Positions 16,229 through 26,236 are shown, counted from the first letter of the stretch. The stretch: DNA of 64,000 bases from Pseudomonas syringae (GCF_021605415.1 NZ_WKEQ01000014.1:62001-126000), one strand, 5' to 3'. Made by a program: numbers and translations. The notes: generated by a model from the letters alone, not told the origin.

Positions 16229-18184
16229 ATGTCCGACATCCTCTGGCAACCCGATGCCGAACGCATCGAACAATCACGCATGGACAGCTTCCGGCGCTTC
16301 GTCAATCAGCGTCACCCGCTGGATCTCGGTGATTACCCTGCCCTGCACCAATGGAGCGTCGAACAACGCGACGTTTTCTGGCAGGCCATCGTCGATTTCT
16401 TCGACATTCGTTTCCACACCCAACCCGATGCGGTCTTGCGTGAAGGCACGCAAATGCCCAGCGCCGAATGGTTTCCCGGGGCCACGCTGAATTTTGCGGA
16501 ACATCTACTGCGCCGTCGCGACGACGCCGTTGCCGTGGTCGCCGTAGCCGAAAACGGTCAGCGCGAACAATTGACGTGGGCCGAGCTTGCGCAGCAGGTC
16601 GCCGGTTTCCAGGCCAGTCTTCAAGCAGCGGGCGTCGGTATCGGTGATCGCGTCGCCGCGTGCATGCCCAACACGTGGCAAACCCTGGTGGCAATGCTGG
16701 CCACCACCAGTCTTGGCGCGGTCTGGTCCTGTTCCTCCCCAGACTTTGGCACCCAGGGCGTCATCGACCGTTTCGGCCAGATCGAACCGAAAGTGCTGAT
16801 CACCTGCGCCGGTTACCGTTATGCCGGCAAGGACATCGACCAGATTGCCAAGATCAACGAAATTCTTGAACGACTGCCGTCACTGCAACAACTGATCATC
16901 GTGCCCTATGCACAGCCCCGGGTTCAGCCCGCTGCATTTCATACCGATGCCGACGTCAGCCTGTGGGACGACTTCTACAAGCCCGGCGATGAACCGTTTT
17001 TTGTCCCGGTGCCCTTCGCCCATCCGCTGTACGTGCTGTATTCGAGCGGCACCACCGGCGTGCCGAAGTGCATCATCCACAGCACCGGCGGCGTTTTGCT
17101 GCAGCACGTCAAGGAGCATGGCCTGCACGTTGATCTCGGCCCGGGCGAGCGTTTGTTCTATTACACGACGTGCGGCTGGATGATGTGGAATTGGCTGGTC
17201 TCGGCGCTGGCCGTGGGTAGCGCGATCGTGTTGTACGACGGTTCGCCGTTTCATCCAGACAACGAGCGCTTGCTGGATCTGATCGACGATGAGCGCGTAA
17301 GCGTGTTCGGCACCAGTCCGAAATACCTCGCGACTCTGGAAAGCAGCGGCGTCAAACCTCGCGACAGCCATGACTTGAGCAGCCTGAAAACCCTGCTGTG
17401 TACCGGTTCGGCCTTGTCGCCGCAGAGTTACGACTTTGTCTATCGCGACTTCAAAGCTGATGTTTGCCTGGCGTCGATGTCCGGCGGCACCGACATCGTT
17501 TCCTGCTTCGTCAACGGCAACCCGATGTCGCCGGTGCGTCGTGGCGAAAACATGGGCAAGAGCCTGGGGATGGCCGTTGAAGTCTGGAACGATGCAGGCC
17601 AACCGGTGATCGGCGAAAAGGGCGAGTTGGTGTGCACGCGTCACTTCCCGGCGATGCCCGTCGGCTTATGGAATGATCCCGACGGCGAAAAACTGCGCAA
17701 ATCGTATTTCAGCCTGTTCCCGGGTGTCTGGGCCCAGGGCGACTACGCCGAACAATTGCCCCACGGCGCGATGCTGATCCACGGCCGCTCGGACGCCGTG
17801 CTTAACCCCGGCGGTGTGCGCATCGGCACGGCGGAAATTTATCGCCAAGTGGAAAAAGTCGCCGAGGTACTCGATAGCGTGGCCATCGGTCAGCACTGGC
17901 AGGATGACGTGCGCGTGGTGCTGTTCGTTAAGTTGCGCGAAGGCGTCGAACTGAGCGAAACCCTCGCGCAACGCATCCGTGACGTGATTCGCGCCAACAC
18001 CACGCCACGGCATGTGCCGGCGAAGATCCTCACGGTAACGGACATCCCGCGCACCCTCAGCGGCAAAATCGTCGAACTCGCCGTGCGCAACGTGGTGCAT
18101 GGGGAAAAGGTGAAAAACACCGACGCCCTCGCCAATCCGCAAGCGCTGGAACAGTATCGCGACCGCCCGGAGCTCACGGTTTAG
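16229..18184 (+). CDS. aacS: Acetoacetyl-CoA synthetase
   Basis: A 651-residue adenylate-forming enzyme that activates acetoacetate to acetoacetyl-CoA. Together with BdhA it feeds 3-hydroxybutyrate into beta-oxidation and the TCA cycle. The P-loop-like A3 motif is LYSSGTTGVPKCIIHSTGG, A5 is YTTCGWMMWNWL, A8 includes GDYAEQLPHGAMLIHGRSD and the catalytic Lys lies in IPRTLSGKIVELAVRN. The N-terminal acetyl-CoA-synthetase-like domain is full length (WFPGATLNFAEHLL). The ATG at 16229 follows GAGG by eight bases. Length and the CGWMMWNWL/SGGTDIVSCFV segments fit AacS rather than acetyl-CoA synthetase. Co-regulation with bdhA is likely but crosses a REPIN. Confidence 0.93.
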   Translation: MSDILWQPDAERIEQSRMDSFRRFVNQRHPLDLGDYPALHQWSVEQRDVFWQAIVDFFDIRFHTQPDAVLREGTQMPSAEWFPGATLNFAEHLLRRRDDAVAVVAVAENGQREQLTWAELAQQVAGFQASLQAAGVGIGDRVAACMPNTWQTLVAMLATTSLGAVWSCSSPDFGTQGVIDRFGQIEPKVLITCAGYRYAGKDIDQIAKINEILERLPSLQQLIIVPYAQPRVQPAAFHTDADVSLWDDFYKPGDEPFFVPVPFAHPLYVLYSSGTTGVPKCIIHSTGGVLLQHVKEHGLHVDLGPGERLFYYTTCGWMMWNWLVSALAVGSAIVLYDGSPFHPDNERLLDLIDDERVSVFGTSPKYLATLESSGVKPRDSHDLSSLKTLLCTGSALSPQSYDFVYRDFKADVCLASMSGGTDIVSCFVNGNPMSPVRRGENMGKSLGMAVEVWNDAGQPVIGEKGELVCTRHFPAMPVGLWNDPDGEKLRKSYFSLFPGVWAQGDYAEQLPHGAMLIHGRSDAVLNPGGVRIGTAEIYRQVEKVAEVLDSVAIGQHWQDDVRVVLFVKLREGVELSETLAQRIRDVIRANTTPRHVPAKILTVTDIPRTLSGKIVELAVRNVVHGEKVKNTDALANPQALEQYRDRPELTV

Positions 18185-18194
18185 CGCGTTTGGA

Positions 18195-21100
18195 TCAAAC
18201 CTTGTTGAGCGTGATCACCACGGGCGAGGTGATCGCGCGATTACGGTTGGCGGAAACAGCCTGGCTCATGATCGTCATGTTTTCGAGATAAGCATTTTTG
18301 TCGGTAAACAGCTGACTCAACAACGTCGCGGTGACCGCCAGGGAATCGGCGTTTTCAAAGGTTTTTGAACTGGCATGGTAGTTCGGAGTGGCGCCGTCAT
18401 CCGTGATGTGCAGAAATCCCGTCGCCAGATTCAGCAATGGCGCAACGTCGAGCTTCTGCCCTTGGGCGCCACCCACCTGAGCATCACTGGCATAGCCCAC
18501 ATCGGACTCCTTGGTTATCCCATGGAACAGTTCATGAATCAGGTCGTCGGCCACCACCCCATTATTCAGCCCATGGCTCATGAAATGGCTGTTGAGGTTT
18601 GGCGTAAACACTTCGATGAACGCCACGTCATTGCCGTTGGCTTTCCATTGGGTATAGAGGTCGACGTTGAAGGCGGCAATGCTGCCCGAGTCCTTGAACG
18701 GATCCAGCAAAAAGTTGCTGAGGGACAGTCCGGCGAAATCGGTTTTCACGAGTTTCAGGTATTTGAGCAGGCGATCGGTTACATCGGCGCTGCTGCTGCC
18801 CATCAGCATCCGAATGACGAATCTGCGCTCTTCGGCGAAATCGTGACGTGTCATGGCGCTGATTGCGTTGTCGATCTTCGTTTGCGCCACCGGCAGACAA
18901 CGTTCAATCAACGTTCGCGTATAGCTGACCGGTAACGTCTTGTCGGGCCGAGGAAAACGCGCCGGCGACACAAACGTAAAATTGTTCAGCGTCTTGCCCC
19001 ACGGTTTGCCGTGTCGATCCAGCGCATACCACTGAAAATCCCGTCGCGCCGCCAGCACGGTCATCGTATCGACAGCGCTGCCGTGAGGCGTCCACTTGCC
19101 CTGACCGATGTGCGCACTGTCAGCGGCAGTGATCAAGGATTTACGGCCGCCATTGAGGTGATCCAGCTGGGAACGGGCCAGGGCGAGCATGTCCTGAGCC
19201 TGTTGCCCAAAGCGCAATCCGCCCTTGTAAACCATTTTTCCCGCACCTTGAAGCACCGCTGGAATGTCATCCAGAGGATTGAAAACGGACAGACTCGTAC
19301 CGATCGCGAGCCTGGCCAGGCTGGCGGCTTTGGACATTGTCGACACCGTTTTTGTAGTAATGCTCAGCGCCTTGCCCGCCGCCCCGGCAAACGTACCGGC
19401 CAACGCAATACCGTCCATCACACAACCGTAAACGCCGTCGACGACCCGGTCGTGTTCGCCTGTCGCGATATCCTCGATGCATTTTTTGAAGGGCACGGCA
19501 AGGTCAACGATGTAGGTTGCAGTACGTTCGCCCCGGTCGCGCTCAAGTTCAAGCTCGGTGGGATCGGTAGCCGCAACTTTGAGCTCATCAAATTTCATCA
19601 AGGGTCGGTGTTTGACGATGAAGTGCGCCATGCGCGCAACCTGTGGATCCATGACGTTTCGATAAACGCTTTGATGTACCACCGATGGCGTCGACGGGGC
19701 CGGCAGTACGCCCAGTTTCTCGATGACGGCCATGCTTGTCGCGCTCGAAAAACGGTCGGCGATGCCATGGGTGTAGCACTTGAGATTGATCGGCAACCGC
19801 TCCAGAGGCGTCGGCGCGCCATTGACCGTCACGTCACCGTCGAAGTCTATCCGCGACGGCTCATGCAGTTTTCCCGACTGTCCGATCAGTTGCCCAAGCG
19901 CGCTGTTTTTTCGTGCTTCGCCACGCAGCGTGAACAACTCGTAGCAGGTAACGACGCCTCGGTATGTCGCACACATCACGATGCCATATCGCCCGGTTGC
20001 CGCGTCTCGCCCTTGCTGGCTTTCGACCATTTCCTCTCTGATCAACGGCCCGCCGATCGGCGTCGAGCGCACGACAGCTGCAGAGCCGCGCAGCGTGAAA
20101 AAAGTGATGTCGCTTTTGAGAAATGCTTCCAGGTCATAGGCAATCATTTGCGCAATCGCCAACTTCAAACTGGTGGTGAGCGCGTTGTCGAGATTACCCA
20201 GGTATTCGCGCAATTGACGGTGGAATTCATCGTCGTTGGCCTTGAGCCACTTTACGGCTGGATAGCGGGTATACAGGCTTTTGACCGAAGGGTCGTGAAG
20301 CGTGGGGCGGTTTTGGCCGCTGATCGAGCCATTCAGATCCGGCGTTGTGCTGTCAGGCCATACGGGGCGGAAATCCCACTGCTGCCCGGTCAGATCGCCG
20401 GACATGTGCAGATCGACCATCGACATTGCCGACGGCGAGGCGTAGAGACCGGGTTTCTGAAACAGCACTTTCTCTTCCAGCATGTCACAGGCCGGAACCT
20501 CATCTTTCAGTGCTGCCAGCGCGATTGCCCGGCGATCCGGTATCGCTCTGGCATATACGCTTGCGACCTGATTGAGGCTTTGTGCATGTGCCAGATACGC
20601 CGCGATGGCGCGCTCGGTGGCCGCTTTTTCGTCTTCGGCCAGTGCCTGCCTCGTTTCCACGCCATTGATCAGCGCCCAATCAACGATCGGATCAATCATT
20701 GCCATGCCATGCATATGCGAGAGCGACGGGCTGACCGGCTCCAGCTCGGCGTAAGCCATGATCTGCGCGTAGGTCATGAAACGCGAAACGCCCGACGACA
20801 CTGCATCTACCAATGCGACAGCTTTACAGAATGCCACCCAACCCACCGATCCGAGCAGCAGGTCGGTGGGCACTTGCCTCACCAGAAACTCCGGGGCTAT
20901 CCGTGCCAGCAACAGGTGCGTCGCCAACGGTGCGACGCCGAGTGATACCCATTGATTGGCCACGCAATAGGCTTGCAAATCTTCGCGCACGACTGACGCG
21001 GGGCGTTCGACATACGTGGGCGAATACAGGTCGAAGCTGCCGACACTTGTGCGGCCCTTGGCCTGGCCGATAAAGGGGTTCAAATCCAGCAAAATGGCAG

Positions 21101-21980
21101 TGATCAACACCTGCCCAAGTTCCTGGGGCGACAGGTCGGCCTCGGTTGCGGCGCCATACCAGTCCAATGCTGCAAGGTATTTTCTGGCGTAACCCTGAGC
21201 AACTGGATGTTCGATTAAATGTTGTAACCGCTCACGGGCATTATCGTGGGTAATAATAGCCACGGCTGTTTCAACACACAGAACATCCAGCAACTTTTTA
21301 TTTAACGGTAACAGTGTCGTGGTTACACGACGGATGGCTTGACGCTGTTCTGCAGACAACACAATCAATGCCTGCTCATCGGCAAACAACTGACCCCAAT
21401 AGTTACCGAACCGATCGGCCTGCGGAAAAACGCACTGCATGAACTCAATCATGTTTCGTCCCTCAGCGATTGTCCGAGGAATCACAAAGCCGTGAAACTT
21501 CAACCACTGCTGTATATCAATGGCATTGACCGACCACAGTGTTTCGCCGGTCTCTTTGGCGATATCGACCAATACCGCCAAACGAGCGGGATAGACCGAG
21601 CCGTAACTGAAATACGCGGCGACGTCGATCCAGCCCGCCGCGCCAAGCACTTCGAATTCCCCAGTGTGACTGACACAGGCCAGCCCACGGTTTTGAATAC
21701 TTTCCTGGGTCAGCATGCTCTGGCCGGCAACCGTCGCCAACAATTCGTTCAGCAGGATCTGACCGGGTGTATGAACCTGGTGCAACGATGAGCCCGCTTG
21801 TAATTCGAGGTCATGTTCCTCCCAATTGATAAGTTGATCGTCCGGGCGATTTGCTGTTGCGGCTTTCAATTCGCGCACAATCATTTGTCGTTCGATGGCG
21901 TCTGACTTCTGTGCATTCAAACGCAATTGCTGGCTGATAGAAGTTGACTGAAAGGCTTTTGCTGCAAGGGTAGAGCTCAT
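18195..21980 (-). CDS. Giant putative toxin with C-terminal HExxH (aspzincin-like) metallopeptidase
   Basis: A 1261-residue protein, unlike the metabolic genes around it. About 840 residues of mostly unrecognised sequence are followed by a hydrophobic, glycine/alanine-rich stretch (about 855-910: MDGIALAGTFAGAAGKALS, ending near SVFNPLDDIPAVL). This resembles the translocation region of large Pseudomonas dermonecrotic-type (DUF6543-like) toxins. The C-terminal 270 residues look like a metallopeptidase: LIHELFHGITKESDVGYASD gives HExxH at H1149/E1150/H1153 and an aspartate (D1160) in SDVGYA, where M35-type aspzincins carry their third zinc ligand (GTxDxxYG). No signal peptide is seen, so release would use lysis or a secretion system. 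No immunity gene is adjacent. The fold call is inference. Confidence 0.6.
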   Translation of the reverse strand: MSSTLAAKAFQSTSISQQLRLNAQKSDAIERQMIVRELKAATANRPDDQLINWEEHDLELQAGSSLHQVHTPGQILLNELLATVAGQSMLTQESIQNRGLACVSHTGEFEVLGAAGWIDVAAYFSYGSVYPARLAVLVDIAKETGETLWSVNAIDIQQWLKFHGFVIPRTIAEGRNMIEFMQCVFPQADRFGNYWGQLFADEQALIVLSAEQRQAIRRVTTTLLPLNKKLLDVLCVETAVAIITHDNARERLQHLIEHPVAQGYARKYLAALDWYGAATEADLSPQELGQVLITAILLDLNPFIGQAKGRTSVGSFDLYSPTYVERPASVVREDLQAYCVANQWVSLGVAPLATHLLLARIAPEFLVRQVPTDLLLGSVGWVAFCKAVALVDAVSSGVSRFMTYAQIMAYAELEPVSPSLSHMHGMAMIDPIVDWALINGVETRQALAEDEKAATERAIAAYLAHAQSLNQVASVYARAIPDRRAIALAALKDEVPACDMLEEKVLFQKPGLYASPSAMSMVDLHMSGDLTGQQWDFRPVWPDSTTPDLNGSISGQNRPTLHDPSVKSLYTRYPAVKWLKANDDEFHRQLREYLGNLDNALTTSLKLAIAQMIAYDLEAFLKSDITFFTLRGSAAVVRSTPIGGPLIREEMVESQQGRDAATGRYGIVMCATYRGVVTCYELFTLRGEARKNSALGQLIGQSGKLHEPSRIDFDGDVTVNGAPTPLERLPINLKCYTHGIADRFSSATSMAVIEKLGVLPAPSTPSVVHQSVYRNVMDPQVARMAHFIVKHRPLMKFDELKVAATDPTELELERDRGERTATYIVDLAVPFKKCIEDIATGEHDRVVDGVYGCVMDGIALAGTFAGAAGKALSITTKTVSTMSKAASLARLAIGTSLSVFNPLDDIPAVLQGAGKMVYKGGLRFGQQAQDMLALARSQLDHLNGGRKSLITAADSAHIGQGKWTPHGSAVDTMTVLAARRDFQWYALDRHGKPWGKTLNNFTFVSPARFPRPDKTLPVSYTRTLIERCLPVAQTKIDNAISAMTRHDFAEERRFVIRMLMGSSSADVTDRLLKYLKLVKTDFAGLSLSNFLLDPFKDSGSIAAFNVDLYTQWKANGNDVAFIEVFTPNLNSHFMSHGLNNGVVADDLIHELFHGITKESDVGYASDAQVGGAQGQKLDVAPLLNLATGFLHITDDGATPNYHASSKTFENADSLAVTATLLSQLFTDKNAYLENMTIMSQAVSANRNRAITSPVVITLNKV

Positions 21981-22105
21981 GGTTTAAATCTCAATTCATT
22001 GACTTGCCGGGCGGCTTCAACACGAGTGAATAATGAACACTTGGTTGAAACCTTCGCCAGCAGCAATCTATGAGACAGCGTTACTGCACTTAGAACAACG
22101 GCAAC

Positions 22106-23218
22106 TTATGAGTCCACTAACCCCCAATCACCTGACGAAGCGTTGTCCGGCGAATTGTTATCGAGCTGTAACTTCAGTCGCAACTTCAAGTTATTGACCG
22201 AGTCGGCATGTTTCAATGCTTCCTCCTCACCGATGGCGCCTTCAACCACCAGTTCAAAAAGCGCTTCATCAAAGGTTTGCATGCCGATCTCGCGAGACTT
22301 TTCCATGATGCCCTTGAGTTCGCCCAGCTCGTTGCGCCGGATCAGATCGCCGATGGTCGGCGTGCCAAGCATGACTTCCACAGCTGCCCGCCGCTTGCCA
22401 TCCAGCGTACGCACCAGCCGTTGCGAGATGAACGCCTTCAGGTTGTTGCCCAGTGCGTGCAGTAGCTGCGGGCGACGCTCCTCCGGGAACATATTGAGGA
22501 TTCGATCCAGTGCCTGATTGGCGTTATTGGCATGCAGGGTCGATAGCACCAAGTGGCCCGTATCGGCAAACGCCAGGGCATGTTCCATGGTTTCGCGGTC
22601 ACGTATTTCGCCGATCAGCACTACGTCCGGCGCCTGACGCAAGGTGTTTTTCAACGCGGCGTGAAAGCTGCGCGTGTCGACCCCGACTTCGCGCTGGTTG
22701 ATGATTGAGCGCCTGTGCCGATGAATGTATTCCACGGGGTCTTCGATGGTGATGATGTGCCCGCTGCTGTGGCGATTGCGGTGATCAATCAGCGCGGCCA
22801 GCGAGGTCGACTTGCCGGAGTCGGTGGCACCGACAAACAGAATCAGCCCTTGCTTGAGCATCACCGACTTGAGCAAGACCGGCGGCAGTTTCAAGTCCTC
22901 GAAACGCGGGATGTCGAGTTTGACGTTGCGGATCACAATCGACACGTCGTTGCGTTGTTTGAAGATGTTGAGCCGGAAACGGCCGACGCCCGTTCGGGAA
23001 ATCGCCAGGTTCATTTCCAGATCCCGGTCGAACTCCCGACGCTGCTCGGCGTCCATCAGGAAAGCGGCAATCGCAGCGACTTCGCCAGGCTTGAATGGCT
23101 CGTCGCTGAACGCCGTGAGAACGCCGTTGATGCGTGCGCTGGGTGGCGCGCCCGTGGCAAGAAACAGATCGGAGCCGTGTTCGCTGGCAAGGCGTATGAG
23201 CAGTGCATCGATTTCCAT
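22106..23218 (-). CDS. PilT/PilU-family twitching-motility ATPase (orphan)
   Basis: A 370-residue type IV pilus retraction ATPase homologue, closer to PilU than PilT in its opening (MEIDALLIRLASEHGSDLFL). Walker A is GATDSGKST (130-138), with Asp where the family usually has Gly or Thr. The Asp box and Walker B region are NTLRQAPDVVLIGEIRDRETM, followed by the His-box STLHANNANQALDRI. PilU partners PilT in disassembling pili from the cytoplasmic face. Here there is no pilT beside it, so it is either a relocated pilU or a paralogue. The ATG at 23218 is chosen by alignment with PilU; in-frame codons run further upstream to 23287. It is divergent from the hybrid kinase. Confidence 0.85.
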   Translation of the reverse strand: MEIDALLIRLASEHGSDLFLATGAPPSARINGVLTAFSDEPFKPGEVAAIAAFLMDAEQRREFDRDLEMNLAISRTGVGRFRLNIFKQRNDVSIVIRNVKLDIPRFEDLKLPPVLLKSVMLKQGLILFVGATDSGKSTSLAALIDHRNRHSSGHIITIEDPVEYIHRHRRSIINQREVGVDTRSFHAALKNTLRQAPDVVLIGEIRDRETMEHALAFADTGHLVLSTLHANNANQALDRILNMFPEERRPQLLHALGNNLKAFISQRLVRTLDGKRRAAVEVMLGTPTIGDLIRRNELGELKGIMEKSREIGMQTFDEALFELVVEGAIGEEEALKHADSVNNLKLRLKLQLDNNSPDNASSGDWGLVDS

Positions 23219-23349
23219 GGCAAAAAACATCCGCGAAGCATTGAATGAACAGAAATGGCCCGTTGCCGTGACGCGACGGGCCATCATGCGTCTACCGCTT
23301 TGAACAATAGTAGACGCCGCCTCACCGACCGAAATTCAGGATTTATGTA

Positions 23350-25887
23350 ATGAGTGCTGTACCGATCACCGATGATGCCCAAACGCTGATTGCCCGCACG
23401 GACTGGAGCCGCAGCCCTTTGGGCGCCGCTGGCACCTGGCCGCAAAGCCTGCGCACGGCGGTCGACATCGTGCTTCACTCGCCCATGCCGATGTTGCTGC
23501 TCTGGGGCCCAGAGTTGACGCAAATCTACAACAACGGCTTTGCGCTGCTTGCCGACAACAAGCATCCGCACGGTTTCGGACAACCAACACACAAGATATG
23601 GCCGGAACTTCGCGACTTTACCGACCCTATTTACAGCGCCGTCCTACAAGGTCAGGTGCGCACTTACAGCGAGCAACGCTTTACCTTTCAACGCGACGGC
23701 CAGGAATCCGACTTCTGGCTCGATCTGACCTACAGCCCGATCCGCAATGAAAACGCAGACGTCGCCGGCATTTTGGTCACGGCCATCGAAACCAATGAGC
23801 GCCGACGCTTCGCCCTGGAATTGCAGCGGCGCTCCGAAGCCAGCTTGAAGGCGCAACAGCAAACCGAAGAACGTCTGCAATTGGCGCTGGCCGCCACCGA
23901 CGCTGTCGGCACCTGGGACTGGGACATCGGTGAGGATCGGTTCATTGCCGATGCGCACTTCGCCCAGTTGCACGGTGTCGACCCGGCATCTGCAGGTCAG
24001 TTGCCCATCAGTGAATACCTGCACGGCGTACACCCGGAAGACCGGGCGATGGTCACCCGCAGCATCAAGCATTGCATCAGCCAAGGCACCGAATACGCCG
24101 AGGAATATCGCTTGCTGCAAGCCGACGGACAGTTGCGCTGGGTGTTTGCCCGTGGGCGCTGCTACAAGGATCACCATGGGCGGCCGGTGCGCTTCCTCGG
24201 CGCGGCGCTGGATCTGACTGAGCGCAAGCACACCGAGCAGGCGCTGCGCCAAAGCCAGACCGAATTGCAGTTGATCATCAACGCCATGCCAATCCTCATC
24301 AGCTACGTTGATCGCGAAGAACGTTTTCGCCTGAACAACGCCGCTTATCTGGACTGGTACGGCCAGACGCCCCAAGAGCTTTATGGGCGTTCAATCCGTG
24401 AGGTACTCGGCGATGAAGGATACTTCTTGCGCCTGCCGTACATTGCTGAAGCGCTTGCCGGGCGACCTTGCTCGTTCAGCTTGTCCGTCCCGCATCGCGA
24501 TGGCAGCACCCGCCACGCGCTGATGAACTACTTGCCGCGTCATGGCGCGGACGGCGCGGTCAATGGTTTTTACATCTTCGTGATCGACGAAACCGAGCGT
24601 AAGAAAACCGAAGAAGCCTTGCGCAACCTCAATGAAACACTTGAAGAGCGGGTCAGCGCGCGCACCGAGCAGCTCGCGCAGGCCAATCAACGCCTGCAAA
24701 ACGAGATGTTCGAACGCGAACGTGCCGAAGATGCGTTGCGCCATGCGCAGAAAATGGAAGCGGTCGGTCAGCTCACCGGCGGCATCGCCCACGACTTCAA
24801 CAACATGCTCACCGGGATCATCGGCAGCCTTGATTTGATGCAGCGCTATATCGCCGACGGTCGTGCCGATGAGATCGGACGGTTTACCGAAGCGGCGGTG
24901 TCGTCGGCCAACCGTGCAGCGGCCCTTACTCATCGGTTGCTGGCCTTCTCCCGGCGTCAATCACTGGATCGCAAGACCCTTGACGTCAATGCACTGATCC
25001 ATTCGCTGGAGGACTTGATCCGCCGCACCAAGGGCGATGAGATCGACCTGCAACTGCGCCTTGTCGAAGTCGCGTGGCCGGTGAGCACTGACGTTAGCCA
25101 ACTGGAGAACGCCGTGCTCAACCTGGTGATCAACGCGCGCGATGCGATGCCCGACGGTGGCGAACTGCTGATCGAAACCGCGAATGTTTATCTGGACCGC
25201 AGCGACATCACCAGCCTGGTGCCCGTGGAAGCTGGCGAATACTTGATGCTGGCCGTCAGCGATAACGGCAGCGGCATGACACCGTCGGTACGGGCCAAGG
25301 CGTTCGATCCTTTTTTCACCACCAAACCGATCGGCCAGGGCACGGGGCTGGGTTTGTCGATGATTTACGGCTTCGCGCAGCAATCGGGTGGACATGTCAG
25401 TCTCGATAGCTTGCCGGATCAAGGTACGTGCGTGCGGTTGTACCTGCCGCGCCTGCATACGCAGGAGTTGTGTCAGCCGGACATCGCGCCGTCCCGCCAG
25501 GCCCCGAGTGCGATGGAAGGCGAAAGCGTGGTGGTGGTCGAGGACGATCCGGCAGTGCGCATGCTTGTGCTCGATCTGCTCAAGAATCTGGGTTACCAGG
25601 CGTACGAAGCGCAGGATGCCACCCACGCCCTGCCCCTGCTCGAATCCGCGTTGCGCGTTGATCTGTTGGTGACCGACGTCGGACTGCCGGGCATGAACGG
25701 CCGGCAACTGGCGGAGATCGCACGTCAGCATCGGCCGGGCCTGAAAGTGTTGTTCATGACCGGTTACGCGCAGAAAGCCGCCGAGCGTCAGGGCTTTCTC
25801 GAGGACGGCATGGATATGGTTGCCAAGCCCTTTTCCATTGAACTGCTGGCCAACAAGATTCGTACGATGATCAACCACACACGGTGA
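23350..25887 (+). CDS. PAS-containing hybrid sensor histidine kinase with receiver domain
   Basis: An 845-residue soluble sensor; no membrane segments are seen. The order is an N-terminal PAS/GAF-like domain (20-150, MLLLWGPELTQIYNNGF), a PAS/PAC pair (175-295), a third PAS (300-415), a coiled linker, a HisKA domain with phospho-accepting H481 (GGIAHDFNNM), HATPase_c with NAVLNLVINARDAM and KPIGQGTGLGLSMIYGF, and a C-terminal receiver with Asp776 (LLVTDVGLPGMNG) and Lys in MVAKPFS. Internal phosphotransfer from His to Asp is expected; there is no Hpt domain. The ligand and output partner are unknown. It is divergent from the PilT/PilU-like ATPase and followed after 52 bp by a parvulin gene. 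Confidence 0.9.
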   Translation: MSAVPITDDAQTLIARTDWSRSPLGAAGTWPQSLRTAVDIVLHSPMPMLLLWGPELTQIYNNGFALLADNKHPHGFGQPTHKIWPELRDFTDPIYSAVLQGQVRTYSEQRFTFQRDGQESDFWLDLTYSPIRNENADVAGILVTAIETNERRRFALELQRRSEASLKAQQQTEERLQLALAATDAVGTWDWDIGEDRFIADAHFAQLHGVDPASAGQLPISEYLHGVHPEDRAMVTRSIKHCISQGTEYAEEYRLLQADGQLRWVFARGRCYKDHHGRPVRFLGAALDLTERKHTEQALRQSQTELQLIINAMPILISYVDREERFRLNNAAYLDWYGQTPQELYGRSIREVLGDEGYFLRLPYIAEALAGRPCSFSLSVPHRDGSTRHALMNYLPRHGADGAVNGFYIFVIDETERKKTEEALRNLNETLEERVSARTEQLAQANQRLQNEMFERERAEDALRHAQKMEAVGQLTGGIAHDFNNMLTGIIGSLDLMQRYIADGRADEIGRFTEAAVSSANRAAALTHRLLAFSRRQSLDRKTLDVNALIHSLEDLIRRTKGDEIDLQLRLVEVAWPVSTDVSQLENAVLNLVINARDAMPDGGELLIETANVYLDRSDITSLVPVEAGEYLMLAVSDNGSGMTPSVRAKAFDPFFTTKPIGQGTGLGLSMIYGFAQQSGGHVSLDSLPDQGTCVRLYLPRLHTQELCQPDIAPSRQAPSAMEGESVVVVEDDPAVRMLVLDLLKNLGYQAYEAQDATHALPLLESALRVDLLVTDVGLPGMNGRQLAEIARQHRPGLKVLFMTGYAQKAAERQGFLEDGMDMVAKPFSIELLANKIRTMINHTR

Positions 25888-25939
25888 GTTAAGGCATAAT
25901 CCCCGCCCCGCCGTCACCCCGCTATCAGGTATTTGCTCG

Positions 25940-26215
25940 ATGAAAGCCCAAGCCCGCCACATTCTGGTGAAAACCGCCGAAGAGGCCGAACAACTCAAGC
26001 AACGCATCGCCAAGGGCGAAGCGTTTGACGTGCTGGCCAAGAAATATTCGACGTGCCCGTCGGGCAAACGCGGCGGCGATCTGGGGGAAGTGCGGCCGGG
26101 GCAAATGGTGGGCGTGATTGATGCCGTGATCTTCAAAAAGCCGTTGCGGACGGTGCATGGGCCGATCAAAAGCAAGTTCGGTTATCACTTGGTGCAGGTG
26201 TTTTTCCGCGATTGA
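25940..26215 (+). CDS. Second parvulin-type peptidyl-prolyl isomerase
   Basis: A 91-residue single-domain parvulin, clearly related to the PpiC at 6124-6405. It has QARHILVKTAEEAEQLKQRI, FDVLAKKYSTCPSGKRGGDLGEV and GPIKSKFGYHLVQVFFRD. No signal peptide is seen, so it is cytoplasmic. It may be read through from the hybrid kinase gene 52 bp upstream. Two paralogous short parvulins in 20 kb suggest an old duplication; whether their clients differ is unknown. Confidence 0.9.
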   Translation: MKAQARHILVKTAEEAEQLKQRIAKGEAFDVLAKKYSTCPSGKRGGDLGEVRPGQMVGVIDAVIFKKPLRTVHGPIKSKFGYHLVQVFFRD

Positions 26216-26236
26216 GGCGGTTGGCCTTCGGGCCCC

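Noticed and set aside
19011..20945. A 644-codon open frame opposite the giant toxin gene
   Set aside because: The translated sequence is low in hydrophobic structure and rich in Arg/His/Gln, as expected from an antisense frame. The minus-strand protein has a coherent HExxH domain.
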